The notes: a model not told the origin generated them from the sequence alone. Counted from the first letter of the stretch, positions 15,122 to 26,092 are shown. The stretch is DNA of 64,000 bases from Pseudomonas anatoliensis (GCF_017976235.1 NZ_JACVHC010000001.1:372001-436000), one strand, 5' to 3'. Numbers and translations: made by a program.

Positions 15122-16444
15122 ATGGATCTGTTTCGCAGTGCACCGATTGCCCAGCCACTGGCCGCGCGTTTGCGTGCGACCAATCTGGACGAGTACGTCG
15201 GTCAGGAGCACCTGCTGGCTCGCGGCAAACCTCTGCGTGAGGCGCTGGAGCAGGGTGCTCTGCATTCGATGATTTTCTGGGGGCCGCCGGGCGTGGGTAA
15301 AACCACACTGGCGCGGTTGCTCGCGGAAGTCTCGGATGCGCACTTCGAAACGGTCTCGGCGGTGCTCGCCGGGGTCAAGGAGATCCGTCAGGCCGTTGAA
15401 ATCGCCAAGCAGCAGGCCGGCCAGTACGGCAAGCGCACGATTCTGTTCGTCGATGAAGTGCACCGTTTCAACAAGTCCCAGCAGGACGCGTTCCTGCCGT
15501 ACGTTGAAGACGGCACGCTGATCTTCATCGGCGCCACCACTGAAAATCCTTCGTTTGAACTCAACAACGCGCTGTTGTCGCGGGCCCGCGTCTACGTTCT
15601 GAAAAGCCTCGACGAAGCGGCGCTGCGTAAATTGGTGCATCGCGCGCTGACGGAAGAGCGCGGTTTGGGCAAACGTAACCTGACGTTGAACGACGAAGGC
15701 TTCCAGATGTTGTTGTCCGCCGCCGATGGTGATGGCCGACGTCTGCTCAATTTGCTGGAAAACGCCTCCGACCTTGCCGAAGATGACAGCGAGATTGGCA
15801 CCGAACTTTTGCAAAGCCTGCTCGGCGACACCCGTCGGCGTTTCGACAAGGGCGGTGAAGCGTTCTACGACCAGATCTCCGCGCTGCACAAATCGGTGCG
15901 CGGCTCCAATCCCGACGGTGCGTTGTACTGGTTCGCGCGGATGATCGACGGCGGTTGTGATCCGCTGTACCTGGCCCGGCGCGTGGTGCGTATGGCCAGC
16001 GAAGACATCGGCAACGCCGACCCACGCGCCCTCAGCCTGTGTCTGGCTGCATGGGAAGTGCAGGAGCGCCTCGGCAGCCCGGAAGGCGAGTTGGCGGTGG
16101 CCCAGGCCATCACCTATCTGGCCTGCGCGCCAAAAAGCAACGCGGTGTACATGGGCTTCAAGACCGCACTGCGCGCCGCCGCGGAAAACGGTTCGCTGGA
16201 AGTGCCATTGCACCTGCGCAACGCGCCGACCAAATTGATGAAACAACTGGGTTATGGCGATGAATACCGCTACGCCCACGACGAGCCGGACGCCTACGCC
16301 GCCGGCGAAGACTATTTTCCGGAAGAGCTTGAGCCGATCCCGTTCTATCAGCCAGTGCCCCGAGGCCTTGAGTTGAAGATCGGCGAAAAGCTCAATCACC
16401 TCGCGCAACTCGATCGTTTAAGCCCAAGACAGCGGAGAAAATAG
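15122..16444 (+). CDS. rarA: Replication-associated recombination protein A (RarA/MgsA)
   Basis: 440-residue clamp-loader-like AAA+ ATPase acting at stalled forks. Walker [10 protein letters not shown] near residue 57, Walker [20 protein letters not shown], sensor 1 [10 protein letters not shown], and C-terminal tetramerisation domain. ATG at 15122 is taken; GTG at 15119 is an equally placed alternative. The ribosome-binding site (AGAGG, 15101-15105) is rather distant. The stop codon overlaps the crcB start by one base, so the two are translationally coupled. Confidence 0.95.
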   Translation: MDLFRSAPIAQPLAARLRATNLDEYVGQEHLLARGKPLREALEQGALHSMIFWGPPGVGKTTLARLLAEVSDAHFETVSAVLAGVKEIRQAVEIAKQQAGQYGKRTILFVDEVHRFNKSQQDAFLPYVEDGTLIFIGATTENPSFELNNALLSRARVYVLKSLDEAALRKLVHRALTEERGLGKRNLTLNDEGFQMLLSAADGDGRRLLNLLENASDLAEDDSEIGTELLQSLLGDTRRRFDKGGEAFYDQISALHKSVRGSNPDGALYWFARMIDGGCDPLYLARRVVRMASEDIGNADPRALSLCLAAWEVQERLGSPEGELAVAQAITYLACAPKSNAVYMGFKTALRAAAENGSLEVPLHLRNAPTKLMKQLGYGDEYRYAHDEPDAYAAGEDYFPEELEPIPFYQPVPRGLELKIGEKLNHLAQLDRLSPRQRRK

Positions 16445-16818
16445 TGATTCCATTGATTGTTGCGGTCTCCGTCGGCGGGGTCGCCGGCACGTTGTTGCGC
16501 TTCGCCACCGGCAATTGGGTCACCGCCAATTGGCCGCGGCACTTCTATACCGCGACGCTGGCCGTTAATATCGTGGGCTGTCTGCTGATTGGCGTGTTGT
16601 ACGGCCTGTTTTTGATACGCCCGGAAGTGCCGATCGAGGTACGCGCCGGGTTGATGGTTGGCTTCCTCGGGGGGCTGACGACTTTTTCATCCTTTTCACT
16701 GGATACGGTGCGCCTGCTGGAAAGCGGGCAAGTACCGCTGGCTCTGGGCTATGCGGCACTCAGCGTATTCGGCGGGCTGCTCGCAACGTGGGCCGGCCTG
16801 TCTTTGACCAAACTTTGA
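16444..16818 (+). CDS. crcB: Fluoride ion channel CrcB/Fluc
   Basis: 124-residue protein with four membrane segments that works as a dual-topology dimer exporting fluoride. Family signatures are [13 protein letters not shown] near the N terminus, the NIVGC motif in segment 2, and [13 protein letters not shown], which carries the pore-lining residues. GTG start sharing one base with the rarA stop. No fluoride riboswitch is visible, as expected inside an operon. Confidence 0.94.
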   Translation: MIPLIVAVSVGGVAGTLLRFATGNWVTANWPRHFYTATLAVNIVGCLLIGVLYGLFLIRPEVPIEVRAGLMVGFLGGLTTFSSFSLDTVRLLESGQVPLALGYAALSVFGGLLATWAGLSLTKL

Positions 16819-16821
16819 TAA

Positions 16822-18114
<1,293 letters not shown>

Positions 18115-19509
18115 ATGAAATATCTGCCGCTGTTTCACAACCTGCGCGGCAGTCGTGTGTTGGTCGTCGGTGGGGGGGAAATTGCCTTGCGCAAATCCCG
18201 CCTGCTGGCCGACGCCGGTGCGCTGCTGCGGGTGGTAGCACCTGAAATCGAAACGCAACTGCGTGAATTGGTGGTCGCCAGCGGTGGCGAGTGCCTGTTG
18301 CGCGGTTACGCCGAAGCGGATCTGGACAGCTGCGTGCTGATTATCGCCGCCACCGACGACGAAACGCTGAATGCACAGGTCTCCACCGATGCTCATCGGC
18401 GTTGCGTGCCGGTCAACGTGGTCGATGCGCCTGCCTTGTGCAGCGTGATCTTCCCGGCCATCGTCGATCGCTCGCCGCTGATCGTCGCGATCTCCAGCGG
18501 CGGCGACGCGCCAGTGCTGGCCCGTTTGATCCGCGCCAAGATCGAAACCTGGATTCCTTCCACCTACGGCCAATTGGCCGGTCTGGCGGCGCGTTTCCGC
18601 AATCAGGTGAAAAACCTGTTTCCGGATGTGCAGCAGCGTCGCGGGTTCTGGGAAGACGTCTTTCAAGGCCCGATTGCCGATCGGCAACTGGCCGGCCAAG
18701 GCTCTGAAGCCGAACGTCTGTTGCAAGCCAAGATCGACGGCGAAGCGACCATCACGACCGGTGAGGTGTATCTGGTCGGCGCAGGTCCGGGCGATCCGGA
18801 TTTGCTGACCTTCAAGGCTTTACGTCTGATGCAACAAGCCGATGTGGTGTTGTACGACCGTCTGGTCGCACCGGCGATTCTTGACCTGTGCCGTCGCGAT
18901 GCCGAGCGGGTTTATGTCGGCAAGCGCCGCGCCGATCACGCCGTGCCGCAGGATCAGATCAATCAGCAACTGGTCGATCTGGCCAAGGCCGGCAAGCGGG
19001 TGGTGCGGTTGAAGGGCGGCGATCCGTTTATCTTCGGCCGTGGTGGCGAAGAGATTGAAGAGCTGGCGGCCCACGGCATTCCATTTCAAGTGGTGCCGGG
19101 CATTACCGCGGCCAGCGGTTGCGCGGCGTATGCCGGGATTCCGCTGACTCATCGCGATCACGCGCAGTCGGTGCGATTTGTCACCGGGCATTTGAAGGAC
19201 GGCTCCACCGATCTACCGTGGGCCGACCTTGTCGCGCCGGCGCAGACGCTGGTGTTCTACATGGGCCTGGTGGGCTTGCCGGTCATTTGTGAGCAGTTGA
19301 TCAAGCATGGTCGCTCGGCGGATACCCCGGCGGCGTTGATTCAGCAGGGCACTACGGTCAATCAGCGGGTCTTTACTGGCACGCTGGCCGATTTGCCGCG
19401 TTTGGTGGCGGAGCATGAAGTGCATGCGCCGACATTGGTGATCGTCGGCGAAGTGGTGCAGCTGCGCGAGAAACTGGCGTGGTTTGAAGGGGCTCAGGCG
19501 CAAGTCTGA
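18115..19509 (+). CDS. cysG: Siroheme synthase CysG (trifunctional)
   Basis: 464 residues. The N-terminal half (about 1-205) is the NAD-dependent precorrin-2 dehydrogenase and sirohydrochlorin ferrochelatase ([17 protein letters not shown]). The C-terminal half (from about 216, [18 protein letters not shown]) is the SAM-dependent uroporphyrinogen III methyltransferase, with [13 protein letters not shown] and [10 protein letters not shown]. Together they make siroheme for sulfite and nitrite reductases. ATG directly abuts the serS stop. Confidence 0.96.
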   Translation: MKYLPLFHNLRGSRVLVVGGGEIALRKSRLLADAGALLRVVAPEIETQLRELVVASGGECLLRGYAEADLDSCVLIIAATDDETLNAQVSTDAHRRCVPVNVVDAPALCSVIFPAIVDRSPLIVAISSGGDAPVLARLIRAKIETWIPSTYGQLAGLAARFRNQVKNLFPDVQQRRGFWEDVFQGPIADRQLAGQGSEAERLLQAKIDGEATITTGEVYLVGAGPGDPDLLTFKALRLMQQADVVLYDRLVAPAILDLCRRDAERVYVGKRRADHAVPQDQINQQLVDLAKAGKRVVRLKGGDPFIFGRGGEEIEELAAHGIPFQVVPGITAASGCAAYAGIPLTHRDHAQSVRFVTGHLKDGSTDLPWADLVAPAQTLVFYMGLVGLPVICEQLIKHGRSADTPAALIQQGTTVNQRVFTGTLADLPRLVAEHEVHAPTLVIVGEVVQLREKLAWFEGAQAQV

Positions 19510-19515
19510 GTCAAA

Positions 19516-19597
19516 GCAAAAAGATCGCAGCCTTCGGCAGCTCCTACAGGGAACGCATTCTCATGTAGGAGCTGTCGAAGGCTGCGATCTTTTGCTT
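19516..19597. repeat. REPIN, family 1
   Basis: Inverted pair of GATCGCAGCC-type REPs between the convergent genes cysG and the glutathionyl-hydroquinone reductase. One arm carries CTGTCGAAGG instead of CTGCCGAAGG. Confidence 0.92.
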
Positions 19598-19603
19598 TTG
19601 TGG

Positions 19604-20605
19604 TTAGCCCTTAGACCAAACCCCTTTCCCGCTCAGCCGCGCCCGGTCATGGGCCACAGTGAAATCCTGCTCCGGCCCCTTCGGCACAACCCCTGTCGGG
19701 TTGATCGTCTTGTGGCTGCCGTAGTAGTGGTTCTTGATGTGCTGGAAATCCACGGTTTCGGCGATCCCCGGCCACTGATAAAGCTCACGCAGCCAGTTCG
19801 ACAGATTCGGGTAATCGGCGATCCGCCGCAGGTTGCACTTGAAGTGGCCGTGATACACCGCGTCAAACCGGATTATCGTGGTGAACAGACGAATATCCGC
19901 TTCAGTCAGGTACTCACCCGACAGATAACGGTTGGCATCCAATACCTGTTCCAGGTGATCGAGTTCGGCAAACACTTCATCGAACGCCTCTTCATAAGCC
20001 TGTTGCGAGGTGGCGAACCCGGCGCGATAGACACCGTTGTTGACCGCCGGATAAATCCGCTCGTTCAAGGCATCGATCTCGCTACGCAGCGGCGCCGGGT
20101 AGAAGTCCAGATCATTGCCGGTCAGACCATCGAATGCACTGTTGAACATGCGGATGATCTCCGCCGATTCATTGCTGACGATGCGTTTGAGTCTTTTGTC
20201 CCACAGCACCGGCACGGTAACGCGCCCGGTGTAGTCCGGTGTGTCGGCGGTGTAGCGCTGGCGCATGAAGTCGAAGTGGTCGAGCTTGTCGCCGGTCGAG
20301 CCGAGCGCGGTGTCGAAGGTCCAGCCGTTTTCCAGCATCAGCCAGCTGACCACGGAAACGTCGATCAGGCTTTCCAGACCTTTGAGTTTGCGCAGGATCA
20401 GCGTGCGATGTGCCCACGGACAGGCGAGCGAAACGTAGAGATGATAGCGCCCGGCCTCGGCAGCAAAGCCGCCTTCGCCGCTCGGGCCTGGCTGGCCGTC
20501 CGCGGTGACCCAGTTGCGCCGTTGCGCCTGTTCGCGCTGGAACGCGCCGTCCTTGCTGCTTTCGTACCACTTGTCCTGCCAGCGGCCATCGACGAGTAAA
20601 CCCAT
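19604..20605 (-). CDS. Glutathionyl-hydroquinone reductase (Xi-class GST, YqjG family)
   Basis: 333 residues from the start at 20605 (MGLLVDGRWQDKWYESSKDG). The N-terminal thioredoxin-like domain carries the CPWAH motif with catalytic Cys62, diagnostic for enzymes that reduce glutathionyl-(chloro)hydroquinones. The C-terminal all-helical GST domain contains the usual LSGEYLTEADIRLFTTIIRFD. A cytoplasmic quinone detoxification role is inferred from the family. An in-frame start at 20626 would add seven residues. Confidence 0.93.
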   Translation of the reverse strand: MGLLVDGRWQDKWYESSKDGAFQREQAQRRNWVTADGQPGPSGEGGFAAEAGRYHLYVSLACPWAHRTLILRKLKGLESLIDVSVVSWLMLENGWTFDTALGSTGDKLDHFDFMRQRYTADTPDYTGRVTVPVLWDKRLKRIVSNESAEIIRMFNSAFDGLTGNDLDFYPAPLRSEIDALNERIYPAVNNGVYRAGFATSQQAYEEAFDEVFAELDHLEQVLDANRYLSGEYLTEADIRLFTTIIRFDAVYHGHFKCNLRRIADYPNLSNWLRELYQWPGIAETVDFQHIKNHYYGSHKTINPTGVVPKGPEQDFTVAHDRARLSGKGVWSKG

Positions 20606-20696
20606 GATCAAGACTCCGTAAACCAATAAGCGTTGGAGTGGAGTCTATTCCGATGAGTTCGAACAAAAAGCGCAAAGATCGGGCGCGAATGATCGG

Positions 20697-21698
20697 TTAA
20701 ATCGATTTGTCCCGCGCCGCCCAGAATTGCTCGGCCGTTTCGAACGCCTGCTCACGGGGCTGGCCGAGACCGCGTAACGCCAACGCCATGGTCGAAATCA
20801 GGGCCATCTGCGGATAGCTGTCGACCACATCGCCGCGCCATACGGCTTTCAGATGCTCAACATCCAGCGAGGCTGGTTTGACGTGACGTTGCGCCGACAA
20901 TTGCGGCCATTCCTCGTCCCAGCTCTCGCCGCCCGTTGTGCCGTAGAGATGGCTGTCAGCATCCGGGTTGATTTCAATTTCACCGCCATCGCCCTTGACC
21001 ACAATCGCCGTATCGCCGAGCAAACCGCTGGCATCGCGGTGCACGGCTTGATAACCGGGGTGGAAGATACTTTGCAGACCGCAGCGCGCGCCCAGCGGAT
21101 TGAGAATCCGCGCCAGCGAGTGGATCGGCGAGCGCAGGCCCAGGGTGTTGCGCAAATCGATCATCTTCTGCAATTGCGGCGCCCAGTCCACCAGTGGCAT
21201 GAACGCCAGACCGCCGTTGTCCAGCGCCGTACCCGCTTGCTGCCAGTTGCGGCACAAAGGGATGCTCAGCTCCCCGAGCAGTTGCTCGCTGTACAGACGC
21301 CCGGCAGTGTGCGCGCCGCCGCCATGCATGAAGATGCGCACGCCGTTCTGCGCCAGGCACTTGGCCGCCAGCAGATACCACGGCAGATGCCGCTTCTTGC
21401 CCGCGTAGGTTGGCCAGTCCAGATCGACATTCAAGGCTGGTGCCTGCAAACGCTCACGCAGCGCTTCGGTGAAACCGGCCATTTCCTCGGCGCTTTCTTC
21501 CTTGTGTCGCAGCAGCATCAAAAAGGCACCGAGCTGGGTGTCTTCGACCTTGTCGTCGAGCACCATGCCCATTGCTTCCCGGGCCTCGACGCGAGTCAGG
21601 TCGCGAGCGCCACGCTTGCCCTTGCCAAGGATTCGCACGAACTGGGCGAATGGATGCTCGGCGGGCGTTTCGAGGGTCAGCGCTGGATAGTCGGTCAT
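20697..21698 (-). CDS. ybiB: TrpD2/YbiB family DNA-binding phosphoribosyltransferase-like protein
   Basis: 333 residues related to anthranilate phosphoribosyltransferase (LTRVEAREAMGMVLDDKVED for the N-terminal helical domain, then the glycosyltransferase-3 core). E. coli YbiB/TrpD2 is described as a nucleic-acid-binding, LexA-regulated protein without TrpD activity. Its ATG overlaps the tusE stop (ATGA), so translation is coupled to the tus operon. The function in this setting is unknown; a link to tRNA thiolation is only suggested by position. Confidence 0.85.
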   Translation of the reverse strand: MTDYPALTLETPAEHPFAQFVRILGKGKRGARDLTRVEAREAMGMVLDDKVEDTQLGAFLMLLRHKEESAEEMAGFTEALRERLQAPALNVDLDWPTYAGKKRHLPWYLLAAKCLAQNGVRIFMHGGGAHTAGRLYSEQLLGELSIPLCRNWQQAGTALDNGGLAFMPLVDWAPQLQKMIDLRNTLGLRSPIHSLARILNPLGARCGLQSIFHPGYQAVHRDASGLLGDTAIVVKGDGGEIEINPDADSHLYGTTGGESWDEEWPQLSAQRHVKPASLDVEHLKAVWRGDVVDSYPQMALISTMALALRGLGQPREQAFETAEQFWAARDKSI

Positions 21699-22030
21699 AG
21701 GCAATTCGTCGGTTTGGGCAGGCCCGCCAGTTTCGCGGCGAGTTTGGCAGGGGTGCCTTTGAACAGTCGGTTCAGGTGCAGGCTGTTGCCTTTGTCCACG
21801 CCGAGTTTCAGCGCGGTGTACTTGATCAGCGGCCGCGTGGCCGGGGACAGCTGGAATTCTGCATAGAAGCTGCGCAGCAGTTCGAGGACTTCCCAGTGCT
21901 CGGCGGTCAATTCGATGTCTTCAGCGGCAGCGAGGGCACTGGCGACGTCGTGTGACCAGTCGCTGAGGTCAACGAGGAAGCCGTCCTTGTCCAGTTCGAT
22001 GGTGCGGGCGCCGACGGTCATGGAATTCAT
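21695..22030 (-). CDS. tusE: Sulfurtransferase TusE (DsrC-like)
   Basis: 111 residues. Final carrier of the Tus relay, accepting persulfide from TusD and presenting it to MnmA. The C terminus KPTNCL has the conserved penultimate Cys. The start at 22030 overlaps the tusB stop as ATGA; an alternative ATG lies two codons upstream. Part of tusDCBE-trpD2. Confidence 0.94.
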   Translation of the reverse strand: MNSMTVGARTIELDKDGFLVDLSDWSHDVASALAAAEDIELTAEHWEVLELLRSFYAEFQLSPATRPLIKYTALKLGVDKGNSLHLNRLFKGTPAKLAAKLAGLPKPTNCL

Positions 22031-22320
22031 AGCCAACTGTTGACCTTGTCGTGGTGAATCGACAGTTCGACGAAGGCCGGATAATCGATGGCTTCGGCCC
22101 AGTCCGGAGTGTCGATGGCGCGAGCCTCCATATCTTCGGCCAGAACCAATAATTTGATCTGGCGGCTTTGCAGTTCGGTAAACGGCGCGGTACCCGGTTG
22201 CAACGCGTAGACCGCGTCGCCGGATAGCAGCAACGCATCAGCGCTGCCGATCAAGCGCAGGCAACTGCTCAGGCGATCGTCGCCAAACGGGGAATGAGAC
22301 AACACATGCAAAGTCGACAT
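22027..22320 (-). CDS. tusB: Sulfur relay protein TusB
   Basis: 97 residues, DsrH family, beginning MSTLHVLSHSPF. It is a structural partner in the TusBCD hexamer. The start codon shares its first base with the end of tusC (22320), and its stop overlaps tusE, so the operon is tightly coupled. Confidence 0.92.
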   Translation of the reverse strand: MSTLHVLSHSPFGDDRLSSCLRLIGSADALLLSGDAVYALQPGTAPFTELQSRQIKLLVLAEDMEARAIDTPDWAEAIDYPAFVELSIHHDKVNSWL

Positions 22321-22676
22321 CAGAGGGTGATCACCTGGTCGTAACGGTCAATAAGGGCGGTGATTTGCTCGGCGGCGAGCGGTGCTGCTTCGTCCAGCGA
22401 CAATTTGCCAAGGCCGCGAGCGCTGGCACTGTCGGCGCAATAGAACAGCTCTTCGACGCCAAACATTGGCAGCGCTTGCAGGTTGGCACTCAGGTCTTTC
22501 TGTTGCACAGCCTTGGCGTTTTGCCCTGCGGCCAGTTGCAGCACGCCGTTATCGAGAAACAGCAGACCGATCGGCAGATCGAAAGCGCCGCCGGCCAGCA
22601 CGATGTCCAGCGCTTCGCGGGCAGCAGGGCCGGACCACGGCGACTGGCGGCTGATGATCAACAAGGATTTGGCCAT
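22320..22676 (-). CDS. tusC: Sulfur relay protein TusC
   Basis: 118 residues, DsrF family, beginning MAKSLLIISRQSPWSGPAAR. Subunit of TusBCD. It overlaps tusB by one base and follows tusD with a one-base gap. Confidence 0.93.
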   Translation of the reverse strand: MAKSLLIISRQSPWSGPAAREALDIVLAGGAFDLPIGLLFLDNGVLQLAAGQNAKAVQQKDLSANLQALPMFGVEELFYCADSASARGLGKLSLDEAAPLAAEQITALIDRYDQVITL

Positions 22677-22677
22677 C

Positions 22678-23070
22678 TCAAGACCCTCCGAAACAGATCA
22701 GGCGGTCGGCGTCTTGCACCGCGTCATGCAACTGACCGAGGCCAGACAATTCCCATGGTGCGCTGACGGACACGGCATCTCGCTGATAGCGCTGGGCCTC
22801 TTCGGCATTCAGCACCCCGCGGCGCAGGGCGGCGGCGATGCACACCACGCCATCCAGTTGTTGCTCGCTGATGAATGCGCGCCATTGTTTGGGCAGGTCC
22901 AGCTCGTCCTGCGGCGTGACCACCGCGTCAGAGGCGTTGTAGACGCCGTCCTGATAGAAAAACAGCCGGACAATCTCATGCCCGCCGGCCAGTGCGGCCT
23001 GCGCAAACAGCAGGGCTCGGCGCGAGGAGGGCGCATGGGCGGCGGAAAACAGCGCAATGGCGAACTTCAT
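22678..23070 (-). CDS. tusD: Sulfurtransferase TusD
   Basis: 130 residues, DsrE family. It receives the persulfide from TusA on a conserved Cys (GVVCIAAALRRGV around residue 78). The start at 23070 (MKFAIALFSAAHAPSSRRAL) is the family start; in-frame 23100 would add ten residues. First gene of tusDCBE-trpD2; the promoter should lie just upstream, before the REPIN. Confidence 0.93.
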   Translation of the reverse strand: MKFAIALFSAAHAPSSRRALLFAQAALAGGHEIVRLFFYQDGVYNASDAVVTPQDELDLPKQWRAFISEQQLDGVVCIAAALRRGVLNAEEAQRYQRDAVSVSAPWELSGLGQLHDAVQDADRLICFGGS

Positions 23071-23152
23071 GACGGACTCGATCAGCAAAACTGCGGGCAT
23101 GATAAAGCTTTATCGGCGCAGTCGCGAAACCCAAGTTGCTTCTGGCCATAAC

Positions 23153-23244
23153 CCTGTAGGAGCTGTCGAGTGAAACGAGGCTGCGATCTTTTGATCTTGA
23201 AAAGCAGGATCAACAGATCGCAGCGTGCCGCAGTTCCTACAGGG
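23153..23244. repeat. REPIN, family 1, expanded-loop variant
   Basis: Left arm GTAGGAGCTGTCGAGTGAAA... with the longer CGAGTGAAACGAG palindrome in the loop; right arm with GCAGCGTGCCGC. It lies between tusD and the DUF1275 gene. Confidence 0.9.
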
Positions 23245-23254
23245 GATCGTGTTC

Positions 23255-23959
23255 TCAACGGGGCATGTAGCCCAATTGCCAGCGTCGGGGAATTGTCAGG
23301 GACAGCAACCCCACCACTGCCGCTAGCAAACCGCTGACGAACATCGCCTTGAGCCCCAGATGATGTTCCAGTAGCGCACCCAGAATCGCGCCAATGAACA
23401 TCCCGCTCCACGGCACCAACTGCACTCGCCAACCGCCGCGGCGTTCGCCGAGCATCCAGCGGCCCAGTCCACGTCCAAATCGCGACAGCGCCCCGGTCAC
23501 GTAGGTCAGCCCGACCGGAAGGCCGTTCACTTCCTCGACGGCGGCGTTAAGCATGCCCATCGCGATGATTGCCGCCAGCAGCGCCGGCAGTTGTGCCTCA
23601 ATCGGTAACGCTGCCGCCATGCAGAGCAGGGTGGCGATGCACAGCAGCAAGGGTAGCGTTCGCCGCCCGCCCAGCCTTGCGACCACCACGCCCAGGGCAT
23701 TACCGAGGACAAACGTGGCCACCAGAATGACCAGACGCAACGTCAGCCCCATGTCGCCATCACTGATCGCCACGGCCAGGCGTGTGGTATTGCCGCTCAT
23801 GAACGAGACGAAATCGCCGCTGGCCATAAAGCCGATAGCATCCGTCATCCCGGCCAGCACCGACAGGCTGGCCACCAGCGCCAGTCCCACACGACCGCGC
23901 CATTTCTGCTTGTGCAGATGGCCGGGACTGGCACGGTGGGTCGAGGTTGAGGGCAGCAT
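23255..23959 (-). CDS. DUF1275 (YoaK) family membrane protein
   Basis: 234 residues with about six membrane segments. The conserved ASGDFVSFMSGNTTRLA and the opening AGMTDAIGF are characteristic of the YoaK/DUF1275 family, whose function is unknown. The start at 23959 gives a hydrophilic N-terminal tail of about 25 residues before the first segment. It is alone between a REPIN and the small gene at 24.0 kb. Confidence 0.88.
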   Translation of the reverse strand: MLPSTSTHRASPGHLHKQKWRGRVGLALVASLSVLAGMTDAIGFMASGDFVSFMSGNTTRLAVAISDGDMGLTLRLVILVATFVLGNALGVVVARLGGRRTLPLLLCIATLLCMAAALPIEAQLPALLAAIIAMGMLNAAVEEVNGLPVGLTYVTGALSRFGRGLGRWMLGERRGGWRVQLVPWSGMFIGAILGALLEHHLGLKAMFVSGLLAAVVGLLSLTIPRRWQLGYMPR

Positions 23960-23984
23960 CGGTGCGGATATCCTTGAGCAATGA

Positions 23985-24314
23985 TTACGGTTCTATGCCA
24001 TACAGATCGCAGTATTCCAGCCAATCCATCCCGGCCATTTCCGCGACTTCGCGATGCACTTCCAGACGTTGCGCCTGATACTCTTCAGGCGTCTCGGCCG
24101 TCAGTTGCAAGGTCAGTTCCCAGGCAAACAAGCCTCGACTTTCCGCCTCGGCCTCAAACGCTTCGTGCAGGCGTTCCTCTCTATATTGCGCCTGGGTTTC
24201 ACCTTTGGCCTGGGCCAGCAATGGATTGAGATGGTCGAGGGTTTCGCGCAAGTCGGGGTGCGCGTCGAGAAACAGTTTCAGAGCGTGTTCATGTCGCTGG
24301 TCGATAGGCGCCAT
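23985..24314 (-). CDS. Small acidic protein, DUF6388-like
   Basis: 109 residues, hydrophilic, acidic and predicted all-helical (MAPIDQRHEHALKLFLDAHP at the start). I recall similar Pseudomonas proteins assigned to DUF6388, function unknown; this assignment is from memory. The start at 24314 is followed by the conserved body; the upstream in-frame extension has no family character. About 25 bp upstream of the DUF1275 gene, so possibly co-transcribed. Confidence 0.75.
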   Translation of the reverse strand: MAPIDQRHEHALKLFLDAHPDLRETLDHLNPLLAQAKGETQAQYREERLHEAFEAEAESRGLFAWELTLQLTAETPEEYQAQRLEVHREVAEMAGMDWLEYCDLYGIEP

Positions 24315-24448
24315 GTGTTTTCCTTGTGAGGCTGATGACCTTAGGTTGCCGCAGCTGCCCGCGCGTGTCGCGCTATAAATGCAGTAAAGCAGAACGATTC
24401 CCGCTGCTGCGGTGATACAGTCCGCTTTTTTGTGAATGAGCGAATGCA

Positions 24449-24799
24449 ATGCGAATTCTGATGGTGGCGTTGGCCGCGACGGTGCTGGCCGGTTGCGCGG
24501 GTTCGGTGATGGACAATGCCCGCACCCAAACCCCAAACAAGGTTCTGACCTCGAACAAACCCGAAAAAAACGTGGCCCAGTGCGTGCAATTCGCCTGGCA
24601 GGACGAAGCGGTGTTCGGCGTCGATGCCGGGGCTTATCTGCAGCCGGGCAAGAAGGGCGGTTCGACGGTGTACACGCGCTCGGCGGAGTCGTTTGTCGAT
24701 GTGAGTACGGATGCTTCCGGCACGGTGTTGAACTACTACGCGCAGAAGGATGATTTTGTTGCCAAGCGACGGTTGGCGGCGTTGGCGACTTGTCTCTAA
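24449..24799 (+). CDS. Hypothetical lipoprotein
   Basis: 116 residues with a lipoprotein signal: MRILMVALAATVLAGCAGSV, lipobox LAGC with acylated Cys16. The residue after Cys is Ala, with no Asp retention signal, so outer-membrane sorting by Lol is expected. Three further Cys and a small soluble domain follow. No function recognised. Confidence 0.82.
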   Translation: MRILMVALAATVLAGCAGSVMDNARTQTPNKVLTSNKPEKNVAQCVQFAWQDEAVFGVDAGAYLQPGKKGGSTVYTRSAESFVDVSTDASGTVLNYYAQKDDFVAKRRLAALATCL

Positions 24800-24831
24800 T
24801 GTCAGTCAGTTGCCCTATGCGGTGACTTCAA

Positions 24832-24916
24832 TGGCCCCATCGCGGGCAAGCCCGCTCCCACAATGTATGTGTCGCTCACAAAACCTGTGGGAGCAGGCTT
24901 GCCCGCGATGGGGCCA
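24832..24916. repeat. REPIN, CGCGGGCAAGCCCGC type
   Basis: Arms TGGCCCCATCGCGGGCAAGC and complement, 31 bp each, nearly perfect, with about 23 bp between. Distinct REP variant closest to the GCTGGCAAGCCAGC family. Confidence 0.92.
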
Positions 24917-24922
24917 GTCGAT

Positions 24923-25348
24923 TCAACCCATCAAGCGCTTCTGGAAATAATGCCGCTTGTGCCCAGGCGGATAGTCAACGATCTCCCCGAACTGGCAGAA
25001 CCCCAGCTTCTTGTAGAACTCCGGCGCCTGAAAACTGAAGGTGTCCAGCCAGATGCCCAGGCAGTTCTTGTCCCTGGCCATCGCTTCGGCCATGACCATC
25101 AGCTCCGAGCCGATTCCCTGTCCCCGACCCTGCTCCGGGACTGACAGCAATTCAACGTACATCCACTGAAAAATCACCCGACCATACAATCCACCGAGAA
25201 TCGCGTCGTGCTCATCGCGCACCATCAGGGCGAAGGGCTCCGATTTCGAGCCACCCGTCTGGGCGTCGTTGTAGGCGATCAAAGGCTGGAGAATGGCCTG
25301 ACGTTGTTCTTCCGTGGGGTTTTGCGACAACTCGATGCGCAAGTTCAT
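24923..25348 (-). CDS. GNAT family N-acetyltransferase
   Basis: 141 residues. The acetyl-CoA binding segment is VPEQGRGQGIGSELM (motif Q/RxxGxG/A), followed by a LGIWLDTFSFQAPEFYKKLGF block like that of small GNATs acting on free amines or peptides. Start at 25348 chosen because upstream in-frame codons to 25459 lack family character. The substrate is unknown. Confidence 0.86.
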   Translation of the reverse strand: MNLRIELSQNPTEEQRQAILQPLIAYNDAQTGGSKSEPFALMVRDEHDAILGGLYGRVIFQWMYVELLSVPEQGRGQGIGSELMVMAEAMARDKNCLGIWLDTFSFQAPEFYKKLGFCQFGEIVDYPPGHKRHYFQKRLMG

Positions 25349-25495
25349 GCAGGACTTCCTTGTGGTGTGAGCCCCCAGCCTATCCTGCGCAAGGGGTGTC
25401 CTCCAAGTCCCGTTCAACCCCGTGGAACCGTCGCTCCCGCGCTGCGGTCTAGCATTCACAGCGTCATTTCAGAACGCGATTGATGAGGACCCTCC

Positions 25496-25933
25496 ATGAA
25501 TATTTTCGAAGCCCTTCGTGAAAGCCATGATCGCCAGCGCAGCTACGCCGAAAACCTGATCAAAACCAGTGGCGATACCCCTGAAAGGGCCGAAGCGTAC
25601 AAGCAGCTCAAAGCCGAGTTGCAAGCCCACGAAACTGCCGAGGAACGCCACTTCTATATCCCGCTGATGGCGTTCGACAACGGTGTTGACCTTAGCCGGC
25701 ACGCCATCGCCGAGCACCATGAGATGGACGAAATGATGGAAGAGCTGGACGAGACCGAGATGTCCAGCCCGGCATGGCTGGCGACTGCCAAAAAGCTTTC
25801 GGACAAGGTCCATCACCACCTCAAGGAAGAGGAGCAGAAGTTCTTCCAGATGGCCGGCAAACTGCTTAGCGAAAAGCAGAAAGAACAATTGGCCGGGGAA
25901 TACGAAAAGGAGTTCAACGCTCAGTTAGGTTGA
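25496..25933 (+). CDS. Hemerythrin HHE domain protein
   Basis: 145-residue four-helix bundle with candidate diiron ligands in ESHDRQ (near residue 10), HETAEERHFYIPL (about 45), HAIAEHHEMDE (about 73) and HHHLKEEEQKFF (about 106). HHE proteins bind oxygen or nitric oxide or sense iron. A standard GAGGA ribosome-binding site precedes the ATG. Confidence 0.88.
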   Translation: MNIFEALRESHDRQRSYAENLIKTSGDTPERAEAYKQLKAELQAHETAEERHFYIPLMAFDNGVDLSRHAIAEHHEMDEMMEELDETEMSSPAWLATAKKLSDKVHHHLKEEEQKFFQMAGKLLSEKQKEQLAGEYEKEFNAQLG

Positions 25934-26008
25934 GTTGAGAAGGGCGGCTTTTGCAGCGTCGGCGTGTAATCCTTTTGCCATACGCGGTGTGGGTGTTTTC
26001 GCAGGGTG

Positions 26009-26024
26009 CTGTATATGCATACAG
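26009..26024. promoter_or_regulatory. Candidate LexA (SOS) box
   Basis: CTGTATATGCATACAG: the CTG-N10-CAG LexA core with perfectly matched outer CTGTAT/ATACAG arms and an AT-rich centre, embedded in TG...TG. It lies 130 bp upstream of the LPMO-like gene at 26155 and is not inside a gene. Confidence 0.65.
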
Positions 26025-26092
26025 TGTTTGTTGGTGTTTTGAGCGTGACGGTCGACGAGCGCGTCAAAACCGCCGATGGACAAAAAAATCAC

